Origin: Trichoderma breve
Taxonomy: Eukaryota; Ascomycota; Sordariomycetes; Hypocreales; Hypocreaceae
Direction: 5' to 3'
Assembly: GCF_028502605.1 (NCBI RefSeq)
Contig: NW_026611594.1
Coordinates: 389,501-453,500, forward strand
DNA: 64,000 nucleotides
This document shows positions 49,901 to 63,200 of this stretch, piece after piece. Both the position numbers and the translations under genes were made by a program. The notes under the pieces were generated by a model that was not told where the DNA came from, made no database searches, and was given only the letters and a program-made list of their open reading frames with translations. Within the stretch, counting starts at the first letter, position 1; each line of letters opens with the position of its first letter.

Positions 49901-52900
49901 ACGTATCCTATAAACGCGAACCCCGAACCAAAGTATCACGTAAAGCAAAGGGGAAAAAAAGCACATCCGTTAAAAAAGGTTGCCTAAACACCGCATGAAA
50001 AGGATACATCAATCCATCCATTCACACAAGACGAAAGACAATAGACCTGAACGGTACCTATCAGGCTACCATTTTCCTGCTTCAGTACATCTACTCAACA
50101 AGTTCAAAAAAACGTGAAAAGATAAAAACGGTGAAATAAAAAAGGAAAGGTATCAAAACCGCACGCCCTCCCGCGCAAAACTGTTGGTCAGACGACAGAC
50201 AAGCCATGACATGTCTGAAACTTGATTCCGCGCCTTGAACCAAAAAAAAAAAATATGATATGCTATATTACAAGTATCTTCACAATAGCAAGCAAGCAAA
50301 TTAATTAATAAAAGCATCCAAGAATAGAAACACTCACACTCACACACTCCCATCACCATCACGCATAAGAAAAAGAGACAAGAGTGAGAGGTGGAAAGCA
50401 AGATATCGTCTATTCTGTACAGGCTCTACATTACCAACCCATCAGCCAGCCAGCCAGACAAAATCGGCAACAAGCAAACCCCAAAAACAAGCAAAGATAA
50501 AGGTGTCAGTGCTGGGTGCAACACCCAAAAAAACGCCCGCTCAACCCGCGCCCCTGCCCACCCCCGCGGCTCTTCAATGACACCGAAAGAAGCACTCCCA
50601 AATCCAAGACATCGGCGAACTGATTCACAAGAGACAACAAGAGCAAGGCCTGTGTCACACAATACCGACAACTTTGGTTGGCTGGAGTGGCACCCCCAGC
50701 AAAGCTGACGAGGGAAAAAAGCAGTGTCCACCAACAACAAAGCCCAAAGGATGATAAATTACCCTAAACAGAGTGTACTCTTACATTCCAATTAGGAGTA
50801 TTTCGTAAAAGCAAGCTGAAAACGGCAAAAGAATAGGCATTTTCACAAATAGTCTTTCGGAATTCACGGCATGAGCTGATCATCTTCCAGAGGCGAGAAG
50901 ATAAATCAATAGTAAAAGCCATCTTTCGCAAACATCTCAGCTCAATGTTTCAATCAGTATATCAAAATCAAATGACTCGCGAGACGAAAGAAAGTAGTAC
51001 CCATAGGCTACATAGCCAAAAAGAAGGCTGCATCTCCGGACGGAGTGGTTAGTAGCTCCCTCTACTAGCAAAGTGTGTATGTACTCCGGAGATGGGCACA
51101 AAATCGCGAGCTGAAGCTAGCCCCAACATCTTTTGCTTCTTTAGGCAAGGCATCTGTTCACACCAGAGGCGTATCGCTTCAAGCCATCTGATTCTAGTTC
51201 CCAAGATTCTGGGATCAGCAACGTTTTACGGAGTACACAGTCGTCGCAACTTGCTACTAACTAACTACTACTACCAAGATAAGAAAATGGGTAGACGACA
51301 GTAAAAACCGGGGAGTTTAGCCCACAGTCTCCTGCAACAGCCGAAACGGCCATGACAAGTCGGCAGCAACATCATTTCGTCGTGGCCTACGGGTCATCAC
51401 ATCATAGCCGGAGACCGCCTTTGCTCAAAAACCCTCTCAGCACAAGGTAGATGACGCAGAGGTGACCTTTCTCGGAGAAACGGGAGGGGGGTGTAAAGAT
51501 GCAATACAATACACACACACTCTGTTGAACAAAAAAAGAAAAGAAAAAGGCGAAGGCACGAGAAAGTGACGAGGAGGGGCGGCAGAGGACATCTGCTGAG
51601 ATCCAACCAGAATCCATTCCTTCGGACTGGGGACCTGGTTGGACGTCTTCGCTCCCCCATTCCATACTGTACGGGAATCCTGACCTGACCGATAACAAAA
51701 ACGCCTGCAAAAAAAGCAGGCACAGTGGGCGTGGCTGAAAAAGAGTCGGGGTTCAACAAAAACGACACACGAGAGGCCAGAAAAGATCTCCTCGCCGGCG
51801 TGAACCTTTCAGGAAGTGCCCGTGTACATATCAACGAATAGCATGCCTTCACACCGAATAGGAAAAAGAGATGTTGGATAGAAAGAAAAAAAATATTCAG
51901 GCCCCATTGTCATGCACGTCTTTGCCCCCCCTCCTCTGAAGGGAACCAGAGAGAAGACAGAGAAAAAATGGGGGAGCCACATTTTTGCAACCTTGCCCAC
52001 AGTGCATTCATCATTGACATCCCAGTCGAAAAAGCGATCAGTCAACTCCTGAGGCTGAGAACGAGGGGAAATGGGAAAGAGAAACCTTGCCTGGTCGCCG
52101 AACTGACAAAGCTGAATGCAAAGAAAAGAAAAAATCGACCAGGGGTCACAGGGACGAGACCCAAGAGACCCAGCAAAATCTCTCCGCTCGCAATGGTTCA
52201 CTGCCTCCTCTTTCTGCTCCTCTACGGAGTCCATCTCCGCCTGCGTGAATCAACCATGCCGGGATAGGCGTAGTAAGCACGTGGGTGAAGGTGGCGTTAT
52301 GCTACTGTACAGGAAGGAAAACAAGTTGGTGAGAGTTGTGAGAAGAGGGGGGGAAGCGAGAGGTACAGAGTACGGCCAGTTACTCAATACAGTATCTCGT
52401 AAACAGTACTGCCGTGCTCTTATTTCAGTGTTGGCTACTGTAAAAGAAATGAAAGTTTGAAAGAGGCAGCAGGACTTTGGCCGTGAGAAGCGTGATCTTC
52501 ATGCTGAGACGAGACGCGTTTTCGAAAAGCGCACCTCTCACTCGAACCAGGGGGACGGTCAGGCTAGCAAAAAGCCAAGACACGGAAGACAGTTGCCAGG
52601 TTCAGACAGGGGGGTGTAGTGACCTGGACCAAGCATCGTGATAGCCATGGGTCAGATGCCTCTCATCAACCTTATATCCAATTGCCAAACTGTCTCAAGC
52701 GAGGCCATCCAGTTGATTCCCCCTCCTCATGCCACTCCAACGAACGAGCGAGACCGCTCCATGAGAGAATAAACAGGATAGACGAAGGGGTGTGTGTGAC
52801 GGGGGTTCAATGCAGGCAAGGGAAAGAAATGGCACGCGTGATTCGGCGGCCGCAGCAACAAGAAAAGACGGTGATTTGATTTGAGGTTTGAGAGCTGTCC

Positions 52901-53200
52901 ATGTAGGCAGGATCAGATGCCTTGCTCCAGCACAGTCGCATCCCCCAGCTGTACCAGGACTGTATCGAGTACACGGCGAACCATGTGCATCGTAGCATTA
53001 GACAACTTGACCGTCTTTTCGCTTCCCGCCTCTAGGCTCATGGGCTGAACGACTAGCCCACAAAAAAAAAAGCAGAGAATAAGAGGGTAACCACAAAAAA
53101 AAAAAAAAAGGCGCGAACACTGGGCGGAACTGAGAAAGAAAAAAAGGGAAAAAGGCATGCGAGAAGCCAATCAGGGCCAGGGCAAGTCCCAGCCAAGGGG
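49901..53200. other. Purine-biased tract, no gene seen
   Basis: About 3.3 kb with many A-runs and AAAGA/GGGAA tracts on the plus strand, i.e. CT-rich on minus, as in fungal untranslated transcript regions read from the minus strand. ORFs up to 151 codons on minus (51397-51852) are Phe/Ser-rich reflections of CT tracts and resemble no protein. A perfect 10-bp inverted repeat is listed separately. Confidence 0.45.
51031..51094. repeat. Perfect 10-bp inverted repeat around a 44-nt loop
   Basis: CATCTCCGGA at 51031-51040 and TCCGGAGATG at 51085-51094 are perfect reverse complements. The RNA could form a 10-bp stem. The interior GTGGTTAGTAGCTC superficially recalls a tRNA D-arm, but no T-arm or anticodon arm fits. 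Confidence 0.5.
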
Positions 53201-56200
53201 GGCCCAGAATTCGGGGGAGCCGAGATGACTCAACAAGAATGGGGTTTAGCAAGATGTTCGCCGACGACATGCTTGCAAGTACCAGTACAGTACGCAGATT
53301 CCCCACTCTATTTCAGACAACGAGAAGGAAAAAAAGATCGGATAAGGACGTCAGGAAACATATTCCTTCTCCGTAATGCTGCAGCTGCAGCTGTAGAGGG
53401 ATGGAGGGAGGAGGGGGGGATATTGGCATGTCACAGTTATCCTGTGGATGGAACCCTCGTCTGGGGGGGGTCAGATATAACTCGTACAGTTACTGTACAG
53501 TACTCATAGACAAGACGGGGCCCATGAACGCAGCAACGAACAGAATGTGAAGCCAAGGCAAATTCTCCCATTGGCGGCGGGGCGGTGGATGGATGCCGGC
53601 ATGGGCAAATAGAAAGGCATGCGCAAAGGGGGGCGTCTGCAGAGAGAAGCAATCGTGGAGGCGAGCCATGGGTCTTTTCTGCTGGCCCCCTGGTTGTTGG
53701 GTCTCTTAGTCATGGGAGAGGGGAGCCACAGAAGAGAGAGAAAGCGCGCGAGGCCTGCTTCGGCAAAATGAGCCCTTGAAACGTCAAAGAATCCATGACA
53801 ACAGCCGCACGGCAGGGATGAGCCAGACGCAGAATCGTGAGGTTGGCAGCTCGAGAGCTCAGCGTGTCCACCGGCAGACGTCATCGCACTTCGTAAAAAG
53901 CACCAGCCAATATTCTGAATGCGACCCCGTCGAGGTGGCTGAAACAGCATCAAATGTCCAAGGACCGAGGCTTTTTTCTTCTTCTTGCTGTTCCTTTATT
54001 CGGATCTCTCTTTTCGTCGTGTCAGTCCGTGTGTCTCCAGCTCGGGTCGAGTCTCGAGCATGTGCCTCTCTGGTTCTGGTCCTTGTTCTGGCCCGACCCC
54101 TCCCTCTCCCTTCAATCCTGCACGAGTACAGTCAGTACCGGTACTGCACTGCAGGCCGTACATCCATAGGGTTACGGATATGCATTTACTGCTCTCGGAC
54201 GAGCTGCGATGCGACGGCGGTGGGAGGGTCGAAAAAAGTGGAGGGCAAGGGTGGCCGTTTATTGCACAGCGACCAGAAGCAGGCATTGCCTCGATGTGCG
54301 CGCGCCCTGCTGAGCTGATTTGCTTTGATTTGATTTGCCCGTGAGGCCGTGCGGATAGCAGACAGACACCCGGCGTGATTGATGGACAGAAAAAGGAAAA
54401 AAGAAATCGCCAGCGAAACGGGTGTTGCGTGTTGCGTGCTGCATCTCCGTCTTCGCTCTGCCCAGCTGGCCCAAGTGGATAACGAGGCGAGATGGCGACG
54501 TGAGAATTGGCTTGGAGGCGACAAGCTGTCAGCGGTCGGCTGTCAATTGTCGCCCACGTACCGGTACTCGCGCTTCGCTCACAGAAGGCCAAGGTACTCG
54601 TACAAGTCTGTCCAACGTGCAAGTACGCAGTACCTCGCGCTATCGTCCCAGCGACCCCTCGGTACCTTGCCTCAGGGCGTCTGTCCGCAGTCCCACGCCG
54701 GTACCTCAGTGGGCTGCTATGGATCCGGCCAATGTACCAGCTACCTTATAACGTGACGAGCCGCCCAAGCATGTCATCCGCTAGGCCCGAGACCCAGGTG
54801 GACGTTCTTGTCTCCCTTGAGCCCTTCGCGCTCTCCCTACCTAACAAGTGTGCCATTCTGTGCGACTCGCGCTCCCGTATTCCTGGTACCAGCGATGGCG
54901 CCCGCTAGCCTGTCGCTGGGCCAAAAACCCGCCGTTGGTGTGTTGCACAACAGCCGCCCGACGGGGGTGGTCGCAAGTACCTGTACAGTACTGGTTCGTA
55001 TAGACGCAATCACGATCAAATGCTCGAGGTGAGCTGCGCACTTGGCCAGGTGCGGGTGCATGTGCATGGAGGTCTGCTGTAGAGGATGGGATGGGATGCG
55101 GTGCTAAACTAGCCCAACACCCAAGCAGCACCTTGAACTCATGGGCCCTACAGTAAAGCTGCTCCGTAATAGCGCACCCACTCCAGTAAACTTGCGGCGC
55201 TAGGGCCTCCTTGGGCCTCCCCTCAGCGCTCAACGCTGCTAGCTGCTAGTACAGATGGCTGCTAGCATCAACCTCCCCAGATCGCCATGCGCTCAGACTG
55301 ATCCCTGGGACCAGACCAAAAAGTCCCTGGGCTAGCCTTGGACTCCACGGAGCCTCTTTCACTAGCACTTACCGGCCACTGGGTTCCTGGTAAGCATTCA
55401 ATGGAACTGAGATCTGAGATGCCAGCCCAGCCCAGTGCTAGCAGGCTCCAGGTACCTCGCGGCTAGCAACCCCTCCGTATTGCTTTAGTCCTGTACCTGC
55501 GCTACGATACACGTTGGGTCGCGGCAAGGCTATTGCTATTCCTGTCAGCAGTGGACAAGGCATCGTATCATCAATCAGTCAGCAAGATAATGTACTCGAC
55601 AATAGACAAGCTCACGCCCGTTGATGCCCAGTCGCCGTCTCGTCTGCATACGACACGTCTGGTATCAATTATAGTACCTGCACATGTACATACTCCTTGC
55701 TTTGATTGACATTGGTGCCTACAAGGTAGCAGTAGCAGCAGGCATCAACAGAATAGGAGTGTTGCAGTTGCAGCGCATTGATGCGACATGTGCGGACCAA
55801 GCACAGCACACGGTCTAGAGCGACACCATCACATGCCCGGCCGTCAATCATTGATCTCGTCAATAGGCACGACGGCGAGTACGGGCTGTATTGTTCTCGT
55901 ACTGCAAATCAACGACACTCCCCCCGCTATGCCCTATCCAGTATGGAGTGCGTAAAAGACAGAGCAAGCATTTGCCAGCTTCGGAGCAAGTCTGGGCGAT
56001 TTGCGCTGCCATGGATGATTCCGAGAGCCCTTCGTATCCAAGGAGAAATGAGATTTCTTTCCTCTTACCGTAGGCGACCATCGCCCATCCGGGGGTCCTT
56101 GTCAGCCTGCTCCGGCTCTCGTCCTTACCTTATTCATCACATCTCCTTTTTTTTTTTTTTCTTCTTCTTCCCCAGCACACCATGCAGGTCCCAGCTTTTT

Positions 56201-56500
56201 GCAGAATTTAGACTTGTCCGACAAGCCTAGATATCAAAATGCGCCCTAGGGGAGCCCAAATCTCCCCTTGTTTAGTCTGCTCCATCGATTCGGGTTTTAA
56301 AATTAGGCGGACACTTGTAGCATAACCGCCTCAACGGCCTCGTCGCCAGTCCAGTTGATCTCGTCCTGCTAATGGGATAGTGCTGGCTTGATGCGTGGGT
56401 AGATAGAATCATCGTGCGGCTGTCGCATCTCGGTTATCGGAGCGTATACGAACAAATGACGAGGCTGCAGTAATCGCCTTGCCTTGTATCGTATATCGCG
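53201..56500. other. GTAC/CTAG palindrome-rich non-coding region
   Basis: No recognisable gene. It is rich in short palindromes, e.g. GTACAGTAC near 53285 and 53499, GTACCGGTAC near 54138 and 54559, TACCTGTACAGTACTGG near 54979, and clustered GCTAGC/CTAGC motifs at 55230-55470. Long ORFs of 150-208 codons overlap on both strands and look like composition artefacts. Confidence 0.45.
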
Positions 56501-59500
56501 AGTAGATACGAGATACGTCCCTATTTTCCGCTAGGAGCAACATCTTACCCTACACTCATGTCAAGAAGAAGAACACGCTCATCAATTGATGCCTGTCTCC
56601 TTCGAGGTCCTGGAAATAGTATCCTTCAATGTGGATAGCTTATCAAAGCGTCCAAGTCGGCTCTCTCCTGAGCTGAACAGCTTTCCAGGATATATCCCAC
56701 AAGCATGGCAAGGACCATCTGAATCCCCTCGCCGCGCACAGGGTGAGCTCGGGATAAGACGAAATAGCGAAAGCCACAGCAAAGTCGCCTGCCAAGGACG
56801 AAACCCCGTTACTGGTTCTCGCCTATACTCCTCCTGACAGCTGACGCTAGCTAGCCCAGCGCCGGTCGAGGGCCGTTTTCGCAGATCGGATTAGCATGAA
56901 GTAATCGCTCTCCGTTCTGCTCCGTAGAGATCTCAGAGTCCTCAAGTGGGGGGAGCTGCTTTTCCCGAAGAGCCATTTTCCAAGAATCCGGATATGGGTA
57001 CTCGTACGGCCTCATCTGACCCCCTTTTGTCCCAGAGAGCAAGAATGTGTCTTGATCATCCCAAATCAAGAGAAACATGCAGTATTAGCACCTCGACGTC
57101 CGTCGCTTAACTGGAAACCCCCCTCTCTCTGCCTCACAGCTCAGCTGCCACGCCCCCCTTGGCTGGATGCCGTGGTCTGACCCTCTCTGCTCATCCATCC
57201 TCATCTCACTGCTTCGCCGTCTCGTTACGGGGGGATATTAAAGGGCCTCCATCACGATTAAGAAAATGACGGTGGCTTGAGAGTAAAGGGCCATCCTCAC
57301 TAGCATTGTCAGCCACAGTGAGCTTGGTGTGCCAGACTAAGTGTATCCGATTACCGCATTGGCTACGCCATGCAGGAAGCTGAACGAGGGAGGGGAGAAA
57401 ACCGCGTCTACTTGGTAAACGTCCATTTGCGGCTGTCTCAGATGCCCCACCGGAACCATAGCGCCTATGCGATGAATCGTTTTATCGTAATTTGTCAATT
57501 TTAGGCACCTTGGCTTGATTGGATAAAAATACGACACGTTCCTTCTCGTGAGCATCGCTGTCCCGGCAGTCATGGAGGAGCGAAGCGGGTTGATTGGAAA
57601 GAAAGGGAGGCAGCCAGAGCGGGTGACCTTTTGTGTCGATTTCGGGTCCAGGTCCTGATAACGGCCGTTCTAGCAATAGCAACACAAAGATGAGCTTACG
57701 AGCGCTGGGACTGGCACCGCGGCCAGACCAAGGAAGGCTGACGGAGCGCGGCAGCGAAATTAGAATGGCCGTTTTTGTTTTTCCCCAGTCAAGGCCCCTG
57801 CGAATGGGGGACGTGCGAGCAAATGCGGCTGACTTGGTCTGTAGCCAACAACTAACTAGCAGAGCGACAAGATGCTACCATGTTAGCCAGGTTTCATTCG
57901 TAAGGGGGTTTGATTTTTTAGACCCTTTTGGCTTTGGGGGAGGTCGAGCGGCCCATGTCCTTGTCTAGCTGCTAGCACTCAATGCTAGTCCTTCCCGTGA
58001 TAGTCTAGCGGTCAGTAGTAGCACCTCGTTGGAAGCTGCCTTGCCGTCCAAACGAGTCCCAAGACCGCATTTGATGCACGATTCGTGAGAGATATTGAGA
58101 AGCAGCCAGATGCCAATTTGAGTGAGCACTTCTCATGGATACGTGTCCTTGCTGGGAGTATCACTCGTGAGCCTTCATTCAGGTCATGTCTCTTGCCCTG
58201 GTTTTGGTAACCATTCGTTTGAAAATCTCTTTATAATAGATGGAACTCGTGCAAGTGAGACGAAGCTAGACACAAGCTTGACATTGTTCCCGGCCGAGAG
58301 ACTGTGTTAGCATAGCTAGCTAGTGTTGCTGAGCCCGAAATTCAACGTTGGAGCTTCCTTTGGCCATCCTCGCTTGAGTTACATCCCCCCAGCAAAGACC
58401 ATGGGGATAGATCCCTTGGCAATGTTGCTGCCGTGGACTATGAACCATGACGATACAGTAATATGAATTCATCACATCTGCAGTCCAGACACAGTATAAG
58501 CGAGGAGGTGGATTTGAAATTATCAATGCCTCGGATACTTGTTTCTGCACGTCATTTTGCAAAGGCGTGGACAGGAATGCCAAGATAGATACCAGCCGAT
58601 ATCTGGCTTGGGGCATATCTCTCCAATATTCGAAGAGATGTGATAAAACTGTAGTCAACACGTCAAGTGGCGAAAACCTGCCACGCACTCGGCACGTCTT
58701 CTCCAGACTGCCGGTTGCCTGGCTTGGCCTGGTATGTAATGCCTGGGTCAATTGGGCGTGGTATCACAGTCGCCGGGATCCAAACAACGTCGCTCCGTAC
58801 TCATTGAGATCTTGTTGGAGCGCCACCTTGTCTGGATCGACGCTAACCTTGCTTGATGTCGATGCCAACTCAGCAAAGAGGACGGATTTCCGGCTGTGTA
58901 CAGTATCACTTTCTTTTTCCTTCGTAGGTCAGTGGAAGGGAGTCAGGGAGGAAACGCATTGTGGCTCGGTTGCCATCATTCTCGCCTCTTGCTGTTGATT
59001 GGGCGATTGGTTCTCAAGTGGCTGTACGGAATAAAGTGGCTGCAACCAAAGTGTCGACCAATTGATGCTCCAGAAGGGTGCCGAAGGGGGTACGTGCTGC
59101 TGCGGAGAGGGTAGGTCAGACCATGCAGGCCGCATGCAGAATTTCCCAGCTGCTTCTCCTTTTGCCCGCTTCTTTTGCCCTGCTTGTTTCTCGTCTGTCT
59201 GTCTGTGCCGTCCGTCTCATCTTGCGATGCGCTGATGGTTATCGGGAGAGCTCACGATAGAGGGCGTCGCTCAGCTCCCTTGCCTTGCAATCAGGTGATG
59301 ATGAATTTGACTCCCCCGGAAAAGTTGATAGCTAGGCGAAGGGCGGTGGAGTTGTGCGGCTGTGGTAGGGCGGTAGGGATTGAATGACAAGGTATCTTTT
59401 CTAGATTGGTCGGCATGCACACAGGATGTCAGAAATGAGCAGCGCCGGAAGGAGTGCAATTTGCCGTCCAAGGATCGCAGTCTACCTGTAACTGAAGAGC

Positions 59501-60250
59501 TGAAATGCCGTGGCATGTCTCTGTCCAGATACCATGACTCGATCCTCCGGCACGGAGCACACGTCGCACAAGCACGAGCGCGGCGCTGTTGTGACGTGAC
59601 GCTTGCAACAGAACCATCTATACACGTCTCCAAGGCCAGAGAGCGTCGTACAGCACTGAATCAGACATTCATCATCATCGACATACCCTGCCAATCAGTG
59701 GATCTACCACGTGAGGCTACGCCCTTGTCGCATTGCAGGTTCGAGGGGAACACAAAGCTCAGCCATCACACGTGGACCCTCAAGAGGGGCTTCAGTTCAG
59801 CCGTGTGTGACAAGAGCTGCCTCGAAAGGGAGGGGGAACGTCGCAGTTCGAGAAGCCAACGACAACACAAGTGATATTGCGGTGAGCCCAGAGTCGACCA
59901 CAGAGCTGCGTCTCCAGGTTCACCTCGGCAACTGAGTCGGTGAATTGAAAGAGCTGCCAAGTCCGAGCTAACACGCGGTTGGACACAGTGCACAGAGTAG
60001 CATTGACGAGAATCTGCAAGCAGTCGGAGAAGGCCTGTTTGATATGTTGCCCCCCCTCTCCAAATGCGGTTGTACATGGCGTCTTTTGGATTGCACTCGC
60101 TTAGATAACCACCGCTGCCTTGTAAAATTTTATAAAAAAAAATTCAAATAAAAATAAGATAAAATACTCTCCCTGATGGGCGGGGGTCATTGCGTCTGCG
60201 GCACCTACAAGCATATTTATGCTTTGTGGACAAAGCCCCGAGGCCACTGT
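56501..60250. other. Non-coding region, no gene seen
   Basis: Mixed composition with pyrimidine runs and scattered CTAGC motifs (57,840-58,020). No ORF with family resemblance and no plausible intron-joined frame. An A-rich patch of about 40 bp lies at 60120-60165. Confidence 0.45.
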
Positions 60251-63200
60251 TTTTGCTCTGCTTCTTTTCTTTCACTAGGACAAACTCAGAGAAGCATGGA
60301 CGTTAGCTGGAGCATCGTTCTGACGCCGGCAGACAGGCCATGATTTGGCCCTTGGAAGCTTGACCAACGAAACAGCGCGACCGTGCCGATTCGGGGTATA
60401 GATGGCCTGAGGGGCCATTTTAGTCTCTCCCGAGGATTCGGGTCGATTTGATCTGTTAACGCCTCCCAAGGCTGAGGACGGCGTTAGTTAGGCAAACAAG
60501 ACATGGCAGCGATGGTCATGGTTGGGGAAAAAAAGAGACAAATCGACACCAAGCAACGCTGACACAACTTTGTGCTCTGCGGCTGAGATGCGATGCAAGC
60601 AGCAAGAAACATGAGTCAGCGGCTGAAGGGATTGTGCATGATGGCAGCCCAACAAGCGACCTCGACATGGTGGTGTGCGCCGTGGCTTGAACATTGAAAT
60701 GCAATGGTATGCAGAGAATGCCTGTTGCCTCCGAATCATACGAGACAGACAGGAGACGCGGGAGGGAGATGAAGGGGGGAGCAAGAGAGAGAACAAGATA
60801 GAACAGCCAAGAGGAAGATGGATTCGAAAGATACAACATGATACATGCCTGCCTGCCTGCCTCTGGATACCTTGGTATTTCTGCATGTATGTCTCAGGTT
60901 GGGCAATACACAGCACGGCACAGTGGCACAGGCTGCACCGAACCTTCAAGACGCCCAGCTCGGACACAGAAGCAGACACAGAGAACATGTCCAGGCTTCG
61001 TATTCTTCGGTTCTGCCATGGCATGCTCATGCTCATGCTCGGTCGCCCGTGCCCCCCCGGGAAATGCGGGCGGCTGAAAGAACGGTGTCGCATATCAATC
61101 AGCAGATAGATGGTGGTTGGCACTCGCTTCTTGTGTCCATGACATCCATCACATCACAGCGCAGGACAGCAGGATTCGACCGGCACGGCGTACAGCTAGT
61201 AATACGGAGCAGTAGCCCGGAGTGGCACATCTGCTCCGGGGGCTGTTTCTTGTTTGCTTGTATCTGTACCGACGACCCTGGCGAGAGAGCATGATTCAAG
61301 GTTGGATGGCTGTCATGGAGCGGAGACCAATAGCCATTTATCCGCATGTAGAACGCAGGAGTGGAGAAGGCGATGCAATCCTCATGCAACTGCAGTCCAG
61401 GCCCTGCAACCCATCGCATCATAACGTTGCCGTCGAGGACCTCAATTTTATGCGTGGGTGGAAGTGGGAAGCTGCGGGCAAGGAAGAGAGAAGAGAGAGA
61501 CGAGAGTTGGATCTGCGCACCGACAACGGAGGGGGATAATTGAGCACCCGGAAATGTACATGTACCTCGTGCAGCACAGAGTATCGCATGTCTGCACATG
61601 TACACGTGCACCGCCTTTGCTCGGAGCGCACTCCGTAGGAAGCACCTGCTCTTACTTCCATGTTCTGTACAGGTACATTGCAAATCCAACATGCCTGCGA
61701 TCCTTGACCTCTGTAACATTTGATGTGCATGATGTGTGATGTGTGGTATTTTCAAAATAAAACCCTCAGCCCCGTCATTTATGCACCTCTCCTTGGCCGC
61801 AAAGTGGCACGCATCACTCTTTACCATTGCTGGTGCTCTTACTGTACTCGTCCATGATGTTTATTATTAGAGGGCGTCGACTACGAGTACCTTGATTAAG
61901 AGTCGTGAGCGGTGCCTGCATTTAGCGACCTATCATAACAGCTGACAGGCTCTGGACTCTTTTACAATATGAACGAATGACATGACTTGGCAACAGGTGG
62001 CTACGTAATGGATCAGGCAGGACAAAGGCATTGGCTCGGTCATCGGGATCGTTCATTACTCGCACATGCAATTCCCACTCCCCTCTTTGCCATCTGAGGT
62101 GCACATGGCCATGGAAAATGACAGAAAGCTGGAGATGGGCCATGGACAGTTGACAGTCTATCAGCCCAGTAACAGGGCCCTGGGTTCCATGTTGTTGGCC
62201 CGGGTACTAGCTATTCCGAGTAGAGTCACGCTGTAAGTAGAAGCTCGAGATAGCATCTCCTGCTAGTGCCAGGGCATCTCCTCTCCCCCCTAGGCCCTAG
62301 GATGGCGCTCCATGCATCAATATAGCTGTCGCCTGCTGCGGCAGAGATTGCTGGGACCCCTGGCAGCGCCCAGAACGGCCGTCGACAGTGCTGACCCTGA
62401 CCGGTCCAGAGCCGATGCCAGCCTCAGTTGAGACGGTCGAGCACTAGGAGCGGTTCACGGCTTGTGGGAGTAGCGCTTTGCAAAACTAGCGGACGATCCA
62501 GGGCAGACGCTGGGGCCACGGGCTGATCTCCAAGCATTGAATCTATCTCTACAGGACAGGCATGTACGGAGCTGGGGGGAGACAGGCTGGCTTGACGATA
62601 TGACGACGATGATGATGGTGACGATGTGCAGGCATCAAGAGCGTCGAGGGTGCCGTGCCGCAACGACCATCAAGGGGCCATGGAGGCGCAGATGCCGTGC
62701 CGTCTCTACTATACCTTGATATTCTCATCCTGACTCTTGTATGTACTCATACGGCATATACCGCTTCGCTGCCGTCGACAGAGCGAGCTTGTACCGGGTA
62801 CAGCTGCCTTTGGTTGCTCGTACCGGTACAGCACCGACCTGCCCGTAGACCCGGAACCTGCTAGTAGGCAATATTCGCGAGTTGACAAGATCAGAATGCC
62901 ATCAAACGAACATCCACATGGTCGGCCGCAACAGCAGGCCCAGCCCAGCTTTGCAGATACTTGGTGCCGACTCCAGACCAGATGGCCCGGCTATCGAACG
63001 CCCTTAGCACTGTTACACAAGCGGCTGCGTGGGACGAAAGATGGACTGTTTCTGCGGAGAATATCGTGCCCATACCGTCTCGTACATGTACTTGTGCTGC
63101 GGACTGGCCAGCGTGGGCCGCGGCTCGCGTGCGACATTCTCGCTAGCGCCACACTGGAACCATTGCTCTGGGCTGCTTAGCCGCTGGGGCCTTGATTACG

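Noticed and set aside
51031..51094. tRNA gene
   Set aside because: A D-arm-like string and a long stem are present, but no anticodon arm or GTTCRANNC T-loop can be placed.
53996..54622. 208-codon minus-strand ORF and overlapping plus-strand ORFs
   Set aside because: Mutually overlapping open frames on both strands in GC-rich palindrome-dense DNA; no protein family resemblance.
60488..61123. 211-codon minus-strand ORF
   Set aside because: No recognisable domain; start context and composition do not differ from neighbouring random ORFs.
61099..61827. 242-codon minus-strand ORF in the desert
   Set aside because: Cys/His/Ser-scattered composition without motif or intron structure; overlapping ORFs of similar length on the other strand make chance likely.
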